DNA of 64,000 nt from Archivesica marissinica (Eukaryota > Mollusca > Bivalvia > Venerida > Vesicomyidae). Below are positions 19,501 to 34,500 of this stretch, piece after piece; the first letter of the stretch is position 1, and the number at the start of each line of letters is the position of its first letter. Under the pieces are notes generated by a model that made no database searches, was not told the origin of the DNA, and worked only from the letters and a program-made list of their open reading frames with translations. The DNA lies in assembly GCA_014843695.1 (NCBI GenBank), contig CM026390.1:100579200-100643199 (forward strand). Direction: 5' to 3'. A program made the translations under genes and the position numbers.

Positions 19501-22500
19501 GTAGATGTAGAGATACGAACGGGGGTTACTGTTTTTGTCTGCGTCTGTCTGTGTGTTAACAGGATAACTTAAATAAGTTGTGGATATATTGAGGGTTGGT
19601 CCAGCATGAAGTAATTCGAATATGGGAGAAATATGTCAAGGCATGTGTTCATGACGCCCCGAGTGTTATCCTCTAGTATGTTATGGTCTTGCTCTCTCAT
19701 CGGTGGAGATAATAAAGATATATACTTATGTTTTTATCAGCATTCACAAGATCTATTAAGTCTTTTAAAAATAAAACTGTTATTGTTTCTGTAGCTTTTA
19801 ACCCATTTATTACCTCGTTATTACCCATGTATTACCTCATTGTTCCCCAATTATTACCTCGTTATTCCCCATTTATTACGTCATTGTTCCCCAATTATGA
19901 CCTCATTGTTCCCCATTTATTACCTCGTTATTACCCATTTATTACCTCATTGTTCCCCAATTATTACCTCGTTATTCCCCATTTATTACCTCATTGTTCC
20001 CCAATTATTACCTCGTTATTCCCCATTTATTACCTCGTTGTTCCCCAATTATTACGTCATTGTTCCCCATTTATTACCTCATTGTTCCCCAATTATTACC
20101 TCATTGTTCCCCAATTATTACCTCGTTATTCCCCATTTATTACCTCGTTGTGCCCCAATTATTACCTCATTGTTCCCCATTTATGACCTCATTGTGCCCC
20201 AATTATTACCTCATTGTTCCCCATTTATGACCTCATTGTTCCCCAATTATTACCTCATTGTTCCCCATTTATGACCTCATTGTTCCCCAATTATTACCTC
20301 ATTGTTCCCCATTTATGACCTCATTGTTCCCCAATTATTACCTCATTGTTCCCCATTTATTACCTCATTGTTCCCCATTTATTACCTCGTTGTTCCCCAT
20401 TTATTACCTCGTTATTCCCCATTTATTACCTCGTTATTCCCAATATTACCTCGTTGTTCCCCATTTATTACCTTATTGTTCCCCATTTATTACCTCGTTA
20501 TTCCCCCTTTATTACCTCGTTGTTCCCCATTTATTACCTCATTGTTCCCCAATTATTACCTCGTTATTCCCCATTTATTACCTCATTGTTCCCCATTTAT
20601 TACCTCGTTATTCCCCATGTATTACCTCGTTATTCCCCATTTGTTACCTCGTTGTTCCCCAATTATTACCTCGTTGTTCCCCGATTATTACCTTATTGTT
20701 CCCCATTTATTACCTCGTTATTCCCCATGTATTACCTCGTTATTCCCCATGTATTACCTCGTTATTACCCATTTATTACCTCGTTATTCCCCATGTATTA
20801 CCTCGTTATTCCCCATTTATTACCTCGTTATTCCCCATGTATTACTCATTGTTCCCCATTATTACCTCGTTATTCCCCATGTATTACCTCGTTATTCCCC
20901 ATTTATTACCTCGTTATTCCCCATGTATTACCTCGTTATTCCCCATTTATTACCTCGTTATTCCCCATGTATTACCTCGTTATTCCCCATGTATTACCTC
21001 GTTATTACCCATTTATTACCTCGTTATTCCCCATGTATTACCTCGTTATTCCCCAATTATTACCTCGTTATTCCCCATTTATTACCTCGTTGTGCCCCAA
21101 TTATTACCTCATTGTTCCCCATTTATGACCTCATTGTGCCCCAATTATTACCTCATTGTTCCCCATTTATGACCTCATTGTTCCCCAATTATTACCTCAT
21201 TGTTCCCCATTTATGACCTCATTGTTCCCCAATTATTACCTCATTGTTCCCCATTTATGACCTCATTGTTCCCCAATTATTACCTCATTGTTCCCCATTT
21301 ATTACCTCATTGTTCCCCATTTATTACCTCATTGTTCCCCATTTATTACCTCATTGTTCCCCATTTATTACCTCGTTATTCCCCATTTATTACCTCGTTA
21401 TTACCCATTTATTACCTCATTGTTCCCCATTTATTACCTCGTTGTTCCCCATTTATTACCTCATTGTTCCCCAATTATTACCTCGTTATTCCCCATTTAT
21501 TACCTTATTGTTCCCCATTTATTACCTCGTTATTCCCCCTTTATTACCTCGTTGTTCCCCATTTATTACCTCATTGTTCCCAATTATTACCTCGTTATTC
21601 CCCATTTATTACCTCATTGTTCCCCATTTGTTACCTCGTTATTCCCCATTTATTACCTCGTTATTCCCCATGTATTACCTCGTTATTCCCATTTATTACC
21701 TCATTGTTCCCCATTTATTACCTCGTTATTCCCCATGTATTACCTCGTTATTCCCCATTTATTACCTCGTTATTCCCCATGTATTACCTCGTTATTCCCA
21801 TTTATTACCTCGTTATTCCCATTTATTACCTCGTTATTCCCCATGTATTACCTCATTGTTCCCCATTTATTACCTCGTTATTCCCCATGTATTACCTCGT
21901 TATTCCCCATGTATTACCTCGTTATTCCCCATTTATTACCTCATTGTTCCCCATTTATTACCTCGTTATTCCCCATGTATTACCTCATTGTTCCCCATTT
22001 ATTACCTCGTTATTCCCCATGTATTACCTCATTGTTCCCCAATTATTACCTCGTTATTCCCCATTTATTACCTCATTGTTCCCCATTTATTACCTCGTTG
22101 TTCCCCATGTATTACCTCGTTATTCCCCATTTATTACCTCGTTATTCCCCATGTATTACCTCGTTATTCCCCATTTATTACCTCGTTATTCCCCATTTAT
22201 TACCTCATTGTTCCCCATTTATTACCTCGTTATTCCCCATTTATTACCTCGTTATTCCCCATTTATTACCTCGTTATTCCCCATGTATTACCTCGTTATT
22301 CCCCATTTATTACCTCGTTATTCCCCATTTATTACCTCGTTATTCCCCAATTATTACCTCGTTATTCCCCATTTATTACCTCATTGTTCCCCAATTATTA
22401 CCTCGTTGTTCCCCGATTATTACCTTATTGTTCCCCATTTATTACCTCGTTATTCCCCATTTATTACCTCGTTATTCCCCATGTATTACCTCGTTATTCC

Positions 22501-25500
22501 CCATTTATTACCTCATTGTTCCCCAATTATTACCTCGTTATTCCCCATTTATTACCTCGTTATTCCCCATTTATTACCTCATTGTTCCCCATTATTACCT
22601 CGTTATTCCCCATTTGTTACCTCGTATTCCCCATGTATTACCTCGTTATTCCCCATGTATTACCTCGTTATTCCCCATTTATTACCTCATTGTTCCCCAA
22701 TTATTACCTCGTTATTCCCCACTTATTACCTCGTTATTCCCCATTTGTTACCTCGTTATTCCCCATTTATTATTCATGTTATTATCTATTTCGTTTTCAG
22801 TTTCATAAATTATTCCTATTGACATTTTTAGAATAATCAAAAACGTTACATATATCTCTAACTATATCATTTATCCCAGGCCTTTTGTCTAATGTATTAT
22901 CAATATTTGCTACCTCGTGAGACTGGGCACATCAGAATACAGACTGCACAACACGTTAGTTTTATATCAACGTTAGTTTTATATCATGATAACCTGATGC
23001 CATTCTTCCGTTTGCAATAAATAAATATATATTTTTACAAAGATCTGTCACCGGTATAGCATAATTGTTAACAATAAATTATGATCGTTTGACCGTCTAT
23101 ATTGAGGTATATTGTACAAATTGAAATGTCTGATTATTTCAACACCTTTATTATGTACAAATTCTGAGTCATTCAAATCCGAAATAAAATTATCTATTTG
23201 TACATAATCAGAAATATTAACGTATCTGGGGTTATAACTTCCAAAATACAGTATGTGTTTATCACCAGAGCAGTATCTAAATATTTTATTTTGAAGTTTA
23301 AGAAATGGGTCTTGGTGTGCATGTTGAACCACAGGGATTCGGCACGTTTGGTGGTACTAGTATATATATTTAAGTACTTAAATATATATACTAGTACCCC
23401 CAAACGTGCCGAATCCCTGTGTGTTGAACCACATGGTGGTATATAAAACACCGCATTTTAGGTATTCGCAAACCGGACCACGTAATCCGTATAAAAATAC
23501 ATTTAGATATTGTACACATTTACAGCTACTGTACAATACAGATAATTTAATTTTTGTAAACTTCCGGCATCGATTCCCATGACTTTATAAACGTTCATGC
23601 TGTGAGATATAAGGTGTCCATGGCTCAATACGTACGACCGTAGCTCTTGAATATGCCGGCTCGAGTTCAATTCCCTGCGCAACCACATTTTTGTTGTGAT
23701 TGTATACTATTACAGTAATTCATTTTTCTAATCGGAAGAATACAAATACAAAGCATTTATAAAGCGCAAAAATGTATAAAATATTCGGTTGCGCTGTACA
23801 ATCCAAACTTTACATTACTATGTATCAATGCATAAAAATAGAGTGTAAAATGAGTATTTACAAAAAATCACATCAATTTATTTCCTAGCAAGTCACTGTA
23901 GAATACAGAATCAACGACACAGTCATACATACACTCTAGTTCAAGAACCGTCGAAACAAGTATGTTTTTAGTTTTGATTTGAATTCTGATTCCTGTTTCA
24001 CATCCCTGAGATAGTCTGGGAGCGAGTTCCACCATTTCGGTCCTACGGTAACGATAGATTTGTCCGCCAGTTTTATTCGTGTTGGTGGTGGTTCATACAG
24101 TTTGGTTTCACTAGATGTTGATGATCGTAGTTTTTGCCTATATTCGGTCTGAATGGCAGGTTGGAACAGTCCTTGGATATACACAGGCGCTGTACCATTT
24201 AACGCCCGGAACACAGTAACAATCACTTTGTACATGATGCGGGCACGAACAGGAAGCCAGTGCAATGTTTTTAGGATCTCATTGCTTGGTTGGTCGAATG
24301 ATTCATGAAGTGGTTAAATGAACACGTGAGGGAGGCGAAACTGCCTACGAACCTTCATATCACAGTATTATATGTAATACTAATATTTGATGGTTCATTG
24401 TATGAGATTAATAATTATACTGTAATTATGTGATAGTATTACTGAGATATAAGTCTCTTGTAATTCTTGATTAATGGCCATGTATATACTGTTCGTATTG
24501 TTTATGTACATATATATATTTAATGTACTGTGTACATGAACGAGAGCTTAATAAAGATTAAAATTGCTACAAATTAGTCGTAATAGGTAGATTAATATAA
24601 GAAGCTATAAAAGGATCAAAGTTATTTAAAATTTACACTAATGGACTAATCCAATAATTATAAACATCAAGTCAAAATGCTTCTAAATTTAAATGTAATT
24701 AAAGGCACACTTTCGAATCAGAATATGCACACGATTCCGTCCATCAATGTGTCTATCGGAATGTATATAGTTATCATTCAATACATTCTAATTGTACATA
24801 CATGTTTTATAGTCCTTACCACTGTCACTTGCCATGTCTAACCTCATGTTGGTAGCTCTACAAGGCTTGCAGCCTGTCCACCAGATTAGATGTAATAAAT
24901 AGGCTTAAGATGCATACATCAAGTATAGACAAACAAGATGGCCACCAATCACATAGTATAGCTAAATCATTCCATATTCCATGGGGTAATGATATTGTTG
25001 TCTAGCAACAGTTTCAATATATAATGCTATTGACCATGTATGTAAAATGTTCTTTTAACCCGTAACATGCTTTATCACAACAAAAGTTGATTTTGCAAAC
25101 AGCATATAGCCAGATCAGAACTCGGGCGCTATGCTGTTCGGATTGTGGCACTAAAACACTTGGCTAAATAGCAAACAACGTAGATCAGACGCGGATCTGG
25201 ATCTATGTTGTTTGCACATTTCTTCCAATTTATTCGGCATTTTTAAGGGTTAAATATAGACACATTGGTATCAAATTGACAGCACGCATACTGTATAAAA
25301 TTATACTGCTTCGATGCATACACATGTGGCCCTCTGGTAGCAAATCCATAATTGTAACAGTGAGGTAGGTATACGAGGCAATAATACTACAATGTCTACA
25401 TTCAAACACACGTAATCAGGCTAATCGTTGGTTTAAATATGTATGAGCCATTTACTTAAAACCAAACTTCTAAGGCAGGTATTACGTGTTTTATGTAGGT

Positions 25501-28500
25501 CCGATTGACGAATAGTCGTATATAGAACATGAATGCAGTGGAATACTACTGATGTGTGTCCTGAATGCAGTGGAATACTACTGATGTGTGTCCTACACAT
25601 TCGAGTACTCTTTCAAACACTGATAAATAACATAACATATATTTTATTAGGCATTAAATGGTACAAAACACATCTATAGCCACGATTTAATGTAGGTTTC
25701 GCCAGCTGACAACCAGGTATTTCTGATACCCACTAACTAAATAAATAAGCTATAATGTCTTTGAGGTAAACAGTACAGATAAACATATCGACGTTCTGTC
25801 AGATCTATATGACCAGATTGAACTGATGTATTTGCATATGCCGTTTGATTCCATATTCTTTCCGTCGATTTCCGAATCAAACCGATCTCATTGAATGTTA
25901 ATATAACACTTTAGAAACACAGGCTTTACCATCTCGACTAGTAGTGTAGTGGATACGTCCGTGATCTTGGAAGTTACAGGTTACGGGTTCGAGCCCGGTG
26001 AATGCCACTTTTTATTTTTCTTCAATAAAATATGCGCACAAAAATCACGTTTGCAATGTTGAAATGTTGAATTGTGTCAGTAGAAATGAAATAAAAAAGT
26101 TAAAAAAATATACATAAAAAAGAATGAATAAAAATATGAAAATATAAAGCAATTAAATTAAAAGAAATACAGGTAACGACAAAAGAAATAAAATAAATTA
26201 AAAAACAAATGTGAACAATTATGAAATACGAATAAAAATTATTATGCCGTATGCTAGATTCGAACCAGCGATGCCAGATTTACAAGTTCATATCACTTTC
26301 CACTATACCACGGGCCATTTGATAATCTGGTATCAATATTTAATTATTTATAAGATTATTTTGTTGAAAAAATATACGGAAACGCTCGAAGAAACTTGCC
26401 GAAGATTAATTTTTATCAGTTCAATCTGGTCATACAATATATCAAATCAACAACAAACAATACGCGGTCGGAACAAACCGTTATCAACGAGCTAGAACAG
26501 TTCAAAAGAAGTGCGTTTGATAGGCTGTCCATTTATGCTGTCGTCAGAAGTTCGTCTTTTGTATAATTATGAATGCATATACCGTACATGTAAATAAATA
26601 CAATAACACATGATTAAGCTGAACTTGTCAATCTAAATCAAACAGTCTCTCACTTGGGTTTGTTTATATACAGACGGATGGCAATGTGTTTTATTACATG
26701 TATTAATGACACGAGTTTTAATTTTCGGGCTATGCCCTTCATCAGAAATATTATGAACACACCATATTTCTCGAGGAGAATGCCATAATGTTCATAAATA
26801 TCCTAGATAGCCAGACATCTTGAATAGAAACAATATGGCGTCCTCAAGAAATATGTGTCCCGTGGTTTGATTTTTGTGATGGATGGCATGGCTGGAACAT
26901 TGAAATAAAGGTCACAGTTATATATACATGATATTACTTCCTAATGGAGGACATAGCAAACAGAATACATTAAAATGGAGAGTTCGTTCGAAAGACAGGA
27001 ATTTAGGAAACCAATTTCTGGTAAGATCATAACAATTCTTTCATGGCTGTTTTGATATTACTATATTTACATTTGTAGTACATAAAATAGCGAACTACAA
27101 TGTACGTCAAATTAGGCTAGCATTTTCTTGGATTAACACGCGTTAATTTAACTGTTTCAGGTCCCGACGATCTTCGTGACCATCGGGTGACTGTAGAACC
27201 GGAGCACAGATATGTTAGCATTGGTACCATGTCTCAGGAGGGAACCAGCGAGACGGACTACCTGTGGAGAGCGGCACCAAGCACGCCGTTCCCCCGCCCA
27301 AGGACCAGTAACATAGGCGAAATCGGATGGTCAATACCACAAGAACAAGACTGGACGTACCCAAACACTGCCAGACAAATCATGGTACGTATCCGTATGC
27401 TGGTACTGCAATAAATGACCATGATAGCGAACACAATATCCAGAGTGATACTGCTTTACTTTTTAGCAGGAGCTTGTTTACGCGCAACATATTTACATCC
27501 CCGCGATGGGTTTGACATTAGGGGAAGATAGAGCTTTGAGATCGTCAGTGTTTACAGGTTGTATTCATGCACGATTACCCAGTTGAACCAGCGGTTGTAT
27601 TCATGCACGATTACCCAGTTGAACCACCGGTTTACAGGTTGAATTCATGCACAATTACCCAGTTGAACCAGCGGTTTACAGGTTGTATTCATGCACGATT
27701 ACCTAGTTGAACTACCGGTTGTATTCATGCACAATTACCCAGTTGAACCAGCGGTTTACAGGTTGTATTCATGCACGATTACCCAGTTGAACCAGCGGTT
27801 TACAGGTTGTATTCATGCACGATTACCCAGTTGAACCAGCGGTTTACAGGTGTATTCATGTACGATTACCCAGTTGAACCAGCGGTTTACAGGTTGTATT
27901 CATGCACGATTACCTAGTTGAACTACCGGTTGTATTCATGCACAATTACCCAGTTGAACCAGCGGTTTACAGGTTGTATTCATGCACGATTACCCAGTTG
28001 AACCAGCGGTTTACAGGTTGTATTCATGCACGATTACCCAGTTGAACCAGCGGTTTACAGGTTGTATTCATGTACGATTACCCAGTTGAACCAGCGGTTT
28101 ACAGGTTGTATTCATGCACGATTACCCAGTTGAACCAGCGGTTTACAGGTTGTATTCATGTACGATTACCCAGTTGAACCAGCGGTTTACAGGTTGTATT
28201 CATGCACAATTACCCAGTTGAACCAGCGGTTTACAGGTTGTATTCATGCACAATTACCCAGTTGAACCAGCGGTTTACAGGTTGTATTCATGCACAATTA
28301 CCCAGTTGAACCAGCGGTTTACAGGTATTCATGCACGATTACCCAGTTGAACCAGCGGTTTACAGGATGTATTCATGCACAATTACCCAGTTGAACCACC
28401 GGTTTACAGGTTGTATTCATGCACGATTAGCCAGTTGAACCACCGGTTAGTTGTCTTCCAGTACGATACTGTGCATTTTGATTACTTATGTCCTGTAATT

Positions 28501-31500
28501 TCATGAAATAAAATGATTAAACTTTTATTTATGGACGCCCCTAGCAACTTTCTGGATGACGCCTTCATTACCGAACAGAACATAAAAGTGGTTTATTTAC
28601 AATACCTGATGTACATAGCACTTCGTTGAAAATATAATTACTGGTCATGTGATATATCATAATTGTTAACAATATTCATATAATTTCAATTAGTTAACAA
28701 GAACGTTTCTATCAGTATATTATTGATTACAAATTAGGGTAAAGAGGATGAAGATATAATATAGTAAATACGCATTTGGTTATTCAGCAACGTGTATCTC
28801 TGGTTCTAGTACGTGCCAGGTGGATAGCGTTTTGAATGATTCATTGCTTATGATAATTTATAATGCAACCCGTTAAACACATTTGATGAGCAAATCATCA
28901 ACATACTTCGACGTGTCATGGGCTCGGCCCATATGCAATAATAATGATATGTAGTGAATATAACTGCATAACACAATATATTAGTTGTTGGTAGATTTAC
29001 ACGGATAAGAAATATCTTGCGAATGCATTGTATAGACTGGATAGTCAGCTGTTTGTTTTATGGTTATTTATCGTCGCTATCGGTTGCCCATATAAGCGAC
29101 GCCTCCTGAAGAGATTAGTCATTTTAGATTTTTGGAAGATAGTGCAATGATTCAGACAGAGACCCATTCCAGTCTCCTCTGGTTCTTTTACATGCACGGT
29201 GTAAAGCACCGACACAAGACCTCACTGGACTACAGATCCGTCTGTGATCACACATCCATGTTGTTATATATACCTGTCTGTCTGTCTATACCGACACAGC
29301 AATAGACAAACTGTTCCATTACTCAATGGCCTGATCAGAATGGATACAAACCCAACCAATCGTGCATATTGCGACCAGGTTTGGTTGAGATCAGATAGTC
29401 CATTTACCCTGTCGTCAGAAATACATGTATGTCTTTTGTACATTTATGAATGCATATAACTATAAACTGAACGTAATGTGCATTTATATTATTTGTCCTG
29501 ATGTGTTAATTCATCTGAAATCTAACGTGAAAATTCAAATGTGCCATGGAACCGGCTCTACCAATCATAGTTACTAACCTACATTCCTCCTCCCATCCAC
29601 GCTGGAACCGGCTCTACTAACCATAGTTACTAACCTACATTCCTCCTCCCATCCACGCTGGAACCGGCTCTACTAATCATAGTTACTAACCTACATTCCT
29701 CCTCCCATCTACGCTGGAACCGGCTCTACTAACCTACATTCCTCCTCCCATCCACGCTGGAACCGGCTCTACTAACCTACATTCCTCCTCCCATCCACGC
29801 TGGAACCGGCTCTACTAACCTACATTCCTCCTCCCATCCACGCTGGAACCGGCTCTACTAACCTACATTCCTCCTCCCATCCACGCTGGAACCGGCTCTA
29901 CTAACCTACATTCCTCCTCCCATCCACGCTGGAACCGGCTCTACTAACCTACATTCCTCCTCCCATCCACGCTGGAACCGGCTCTACCAATCATAGTTAC
30001 TAACCTACATTCCTCCTCCCATCCACGCTGGAACCGGCTCTACCAATCATAGTTACTAACCTACATTCCTCCTCCCATCCACGNNNNNNNNNNNNNNNNN
30101 NNNNNNNNNNNNNNNNNNNNNNNNNNNNNNNNNNNNNNNNNNNNNNNNNNNNNNNNNNNNNNNNNNNNNNNNNNNNNNNNNNNNNNNNNNNNNNNNNNNN
30201 NNNNNNNNNNNNNNNNNNNNNNNNNNNNNNNNNNNNNNNNNNNNNNNNNNNNNNNNNNNNNNNNNNNNNNNNNNNNNNNNNNNNNNNNNNNNNNNNNNNN
30301 NNNNNNNNNNNNNNNNNNNNNNNNNNNNNNNNNNNNNNNNNNNNNNNNNNNNNNNNNNNNNNNNNNNNNNNNNNNNNNNNNNNNNNNNNNNNNNNNNNNN
30401 NNNNNNNNNNNNNNNNNNNNNNNNNNNNNNNNNNNNNNNNNNNNNNNNNNNNNNNNNNNNNNNNNNNNNNNNNNNNNNNNNNNNNNNNNNNNNNNNNNNN
30501 NNNNNNNNNNNNNNNNNNNNNNNNNNNNNNNNNNNNNNNNNNNNNNNNNNNNNNNNNNNNNNNNNNNNNNNNNNNNNNNNNNNNNNNNNNNNNNNNNNNN
30601 NNNNNNNNNNNNNNNNNNNNNNNNNNNNNNNNNNNNNNNNNNNNNNNNNNNNNNNNNNNNNNNNNNNNNNNNNNNNNNNNNNNNNNNNNNNNNNNNNNNN
30701 NNNNNNNNNNNNNNNNNNNNNNNNNNNNNNNNNNNNNNNNNNNNNNNNNNNNNNNNNNNNNNNNNNNNNNNNNNNNNNNNNNNNNNNNNNNNNNNNNNNN
30801 NNNNNNNNNNNNNNNNNNNNNNNNNNNNNNNNNNNNNNNNNNNNNNNNNNNNNNNNNNNNNNNNNNNNNNNNNNNNNNNNNNNNNNNNNNNNNNNNNNNN
30901 NNNNNNNNNNNNNNNNNNNNNNNNNNNNNNNNNNNNNNNNNNNNNNNNNNNNNNNNNNNNNNNNNNNNNNNNNNNNNNNNNNNNNNNNNNNNNNNNNNNN
31001 NNNNNNNNNNNNNNNNNNNNNNNNNNNNNNNNNNNNNNNNNNNNNNNNNNNNNNNNNNNNNNNNNNNNNNNNNNNNNNNNNNNTATCGGTTGCCCATATA
31101 AGCGACGCCTCCTGAAGAGATTAGTCATTTTAGATTTTTGGAAGATAGTGCAATGATTCAGACAGAGACCCATTCCAGTCTCCTCTGGTTCTTTTACATG
31201 CACGGTGTAAAGCACCGACACAAGACCTCACTGGACTACAGATCCGTCTGTGATCACACATCCATGTTGTTATATATACCTGTCTGTCTGTCTATACCGA
31301 CACAGCAATAGACAAACTGTTCCATTACTCAATGGCCTGATCAGAATGGATACAAACCCAACCAATCGTGCATATTGCGACCAGGTTTGGTTGAGATCAG
31401 ATAGTCCATTTACCCTGTCGTCAGAAATACATGTATGTCTTTTGTACATTTATGAATGCATATAACTATAAACTGAACGTAATGTGCATTTATATTATTT

Positions 31501-34500
31501 GTCCTGATGTGTTAATTCATCTGAAATCTAACGTGAAAATTCAAATGTGCCATGGAACCGGCTCTACCAATCATAGTTACTAACCTACATTCCTCCTCCC
31601 ATCCACGCTGGAACCGGCTCTACTAACCATAGTTACTAACCTACATTCCTCCTCCCATCCACGCTGGAACCGGCTCTACTAATCATAGTTACTAACCTAC
31701 ATTCCTCCTCCCATCTACGCTGGAACCGGCTCTACTAACCTACATTCCTCCTCCCATCCACGCTGGAACCGGCTCTACTAACCTACATTCCTCCTCCCAT
31801 CCACGCTGGAACCGGCTCTACTAACCTACATTCCTCCTCCCATCCACGCTGGAACCGGCTCTACTACCTACATTCCTCCTCCCATCCACGCTGGAACCGG
31901 CTCTACTAATCATAGTTACTAACCTACATTCCTCCTCCCATCCACGCTGGAACCGGCTCTACATTCCTCCTCCCATCCACGCTGGAACCGGCTCTACCAA
32001 TCATAGTTACTAACCTACATTCCTCCTCCCATCCACGCTGGAACCGGCTCTACCAATCATAGTTACTAACCTACTTTCCTCCTCCCATCCACGCTGGAAC
32101 CGGCTCTACTAATCATAGTTACTAACCTACATCCCTCCCACCAACCCCACAACAAACAACTACATCCCTCTACCATCCACGCTGGAACCGGCTCTACTAA
32201 CCATACTAACCTACATCCCTCCTACCATCCACGCTGGAACCGGCTCTACTAACCATAGTTACTAACCTACATTCCTCCTCCCATCCACGCTGGAACCGGC
32301 TCTACTAACCTACATTCCTCCTCCCATCCACGCTGGAACCGGCTCTACCAATCATAGTTACTAACCTACATTCCTCCTCCCATCCACGCTGGAACCGGCT
32401 CTACCAACCATAGTTACTAACCTACATTCCTCCTCCCATCCACGCTGGAACCGGCTCTACTAACCTACATTCCTCCTCCCATCCACGCTGGAACCGGCTC
32501 TACTAACCTACATTCCTCCTCCCATCCACGCTGGAACCGGCTCTACTAACCTACATTCCTCCTCCCATCCACGCTGGAACCGGCTCTACCAATCATAGTT
32601 ACTACCTACATTCCTCCTCCATCCACGCTGGAACCGGCTCTACCAACCATAGTTACTAACCTACATTCCTCCTCCCATCCACGCTGGAACCGGCTCTACC
32701 AACCTACATTCCTCCTCCCATCCACGCTGGAACCGGCTCTACTAACCTACATTCCTCCTCCCATCCACGCTGGAACCGGCTCTACTAACCTACATTCCTC
32801 CTCCCATCCACGCTGGAACCGGCTCTACCAATCATAGTTACTAACCTACATTCCTCCTCCCATCCACGCTGGAACCGGCTCTACCAACCATAGTTACTAA
32901 CCTACATTCCTCCTCCCATCCACGCTGGAACCGGCTCTACTAACCACATTCCCCCCACCACCAACCCCTACTAACCTACATTCCTCCTCCCATCCACGCT
33001 GGAACCGGCTCTACTAACCACACCCCCCCACCACCAACCCCACAACAAACAACCACACCCCCCCACCACCAACCCCTACATTCCTCCTCCCATCCACGCT
33101 GGAACCGGCTCTACCAATCATAGTTACTAACCTACATTCCTCCTCCCATCCACGCTGGAACCGGCTCTACCAACCATAGTTACTAACCTACATTCCTCCT
33201 CCCATCCACGCTGGAACCGGCTCTACTACCATAGTTACTAACCTACATTCCTCCTCCCATCCACGCTGGAACCGGCTCTACTAATCATAGTTACTAACCT
33301 ACATCCCTCCTACCATCCACGCTGGAACCGGCTCTACTAACCATAGTTACTAACCTACATCCCTCCTACCATCCACGCTGGAACCGGCTCTACTAACCAT
33401 AGTTACTAACCTACATTCCTCCTCCCATCCACGCTGGAACCGGCTCTACTAACCTACATTCCTCCTCCCATCCACGCTGGAACCGGCTCTACCAATCATA
33501 GTTACTAACCTACATTCCTCCTCCCATCCACGCTGGAACCGGCTCTACCAACCATAGTTACTAACCTACATTCCTCCTCCCATCCACGCTGGAACCGGCT
33601 CTACTAACCTACATTCCTCCTCCCATCCACGCTGGAACCGGCTCTACTAACCTACATTCTCCTCCCATCCACGCTGGAACCGCTCTACTAACCTACATTC
33701 CTCCTCCCATCCACGCTGGAACCGGCTCTACCAATCATAGTTACTAACCTACATTCCTCCTCCCATCCACGCTGGAACCGGCTCTACTAATCATAGTTAC
33801 TAACCTACATCCCTCCTACCATCCACGCTGGAACCGGCTCTACTAACCATAGTTACTAACCTACATCCCTCCTACCATCCACGCTGGAACCGGCTCTACT
33901 AACCATAGTTACTAACCTACATTCCTCCTCCCATCCACGCTGGAACCGGCTCTACTAACCTACATTCCTCCTCCCATCCACGCTGGAACCGGCTCTACCA
34001 ATCATAGTTACTAACCTACATTCCTCCTCCCATCCACGCTGGAACCGGCTCTACCAACCATAGTTACTAACCTACATTCCTCCTCCCATCCACGCTGGAA
34101 CCGGCTCTACTAATCATAGTTACTAACCTACATCCCTCCTACCATCCACGCTGGAACCGGCTCTACTAACCATAGTTACTAACCTACATCCCTCCTACCA
34201 TCCACGCTGGAACCGGCTCTACTAACCTACTTCCTCCTCCCATCCACGCTGGAACCGGCTCTACTAACCTACATTCCTCCTCCCATCCACGCTGGAACCG
34301 GCTCTACTAACCTACATTCCTCCTCCCATCCACGCTGGAACCGGCTCTACTAACCTACATTCCTCCTCCCATCCACGCTGGAACCGGCTCTACCAATCAT
34401 AGTTACTAACCTACATTCCTCCTCCCATCCATGCTGGAACCGGCTCTACCAATCATAGTTACTAACCTACATTCCTCCTCCCATCCACGCCAGTGTCATT

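Noticed and set aside
19728..22836. Several 144-540 codon frames (TSLFPIYYLV-type repeats)
   Set aside because: Direct consequence of a stop-free 22-bp satellite unit.
30000..31221. Long frames of 365-386 codons on the minus strand
   Set aside because: Composed of N from the gap.
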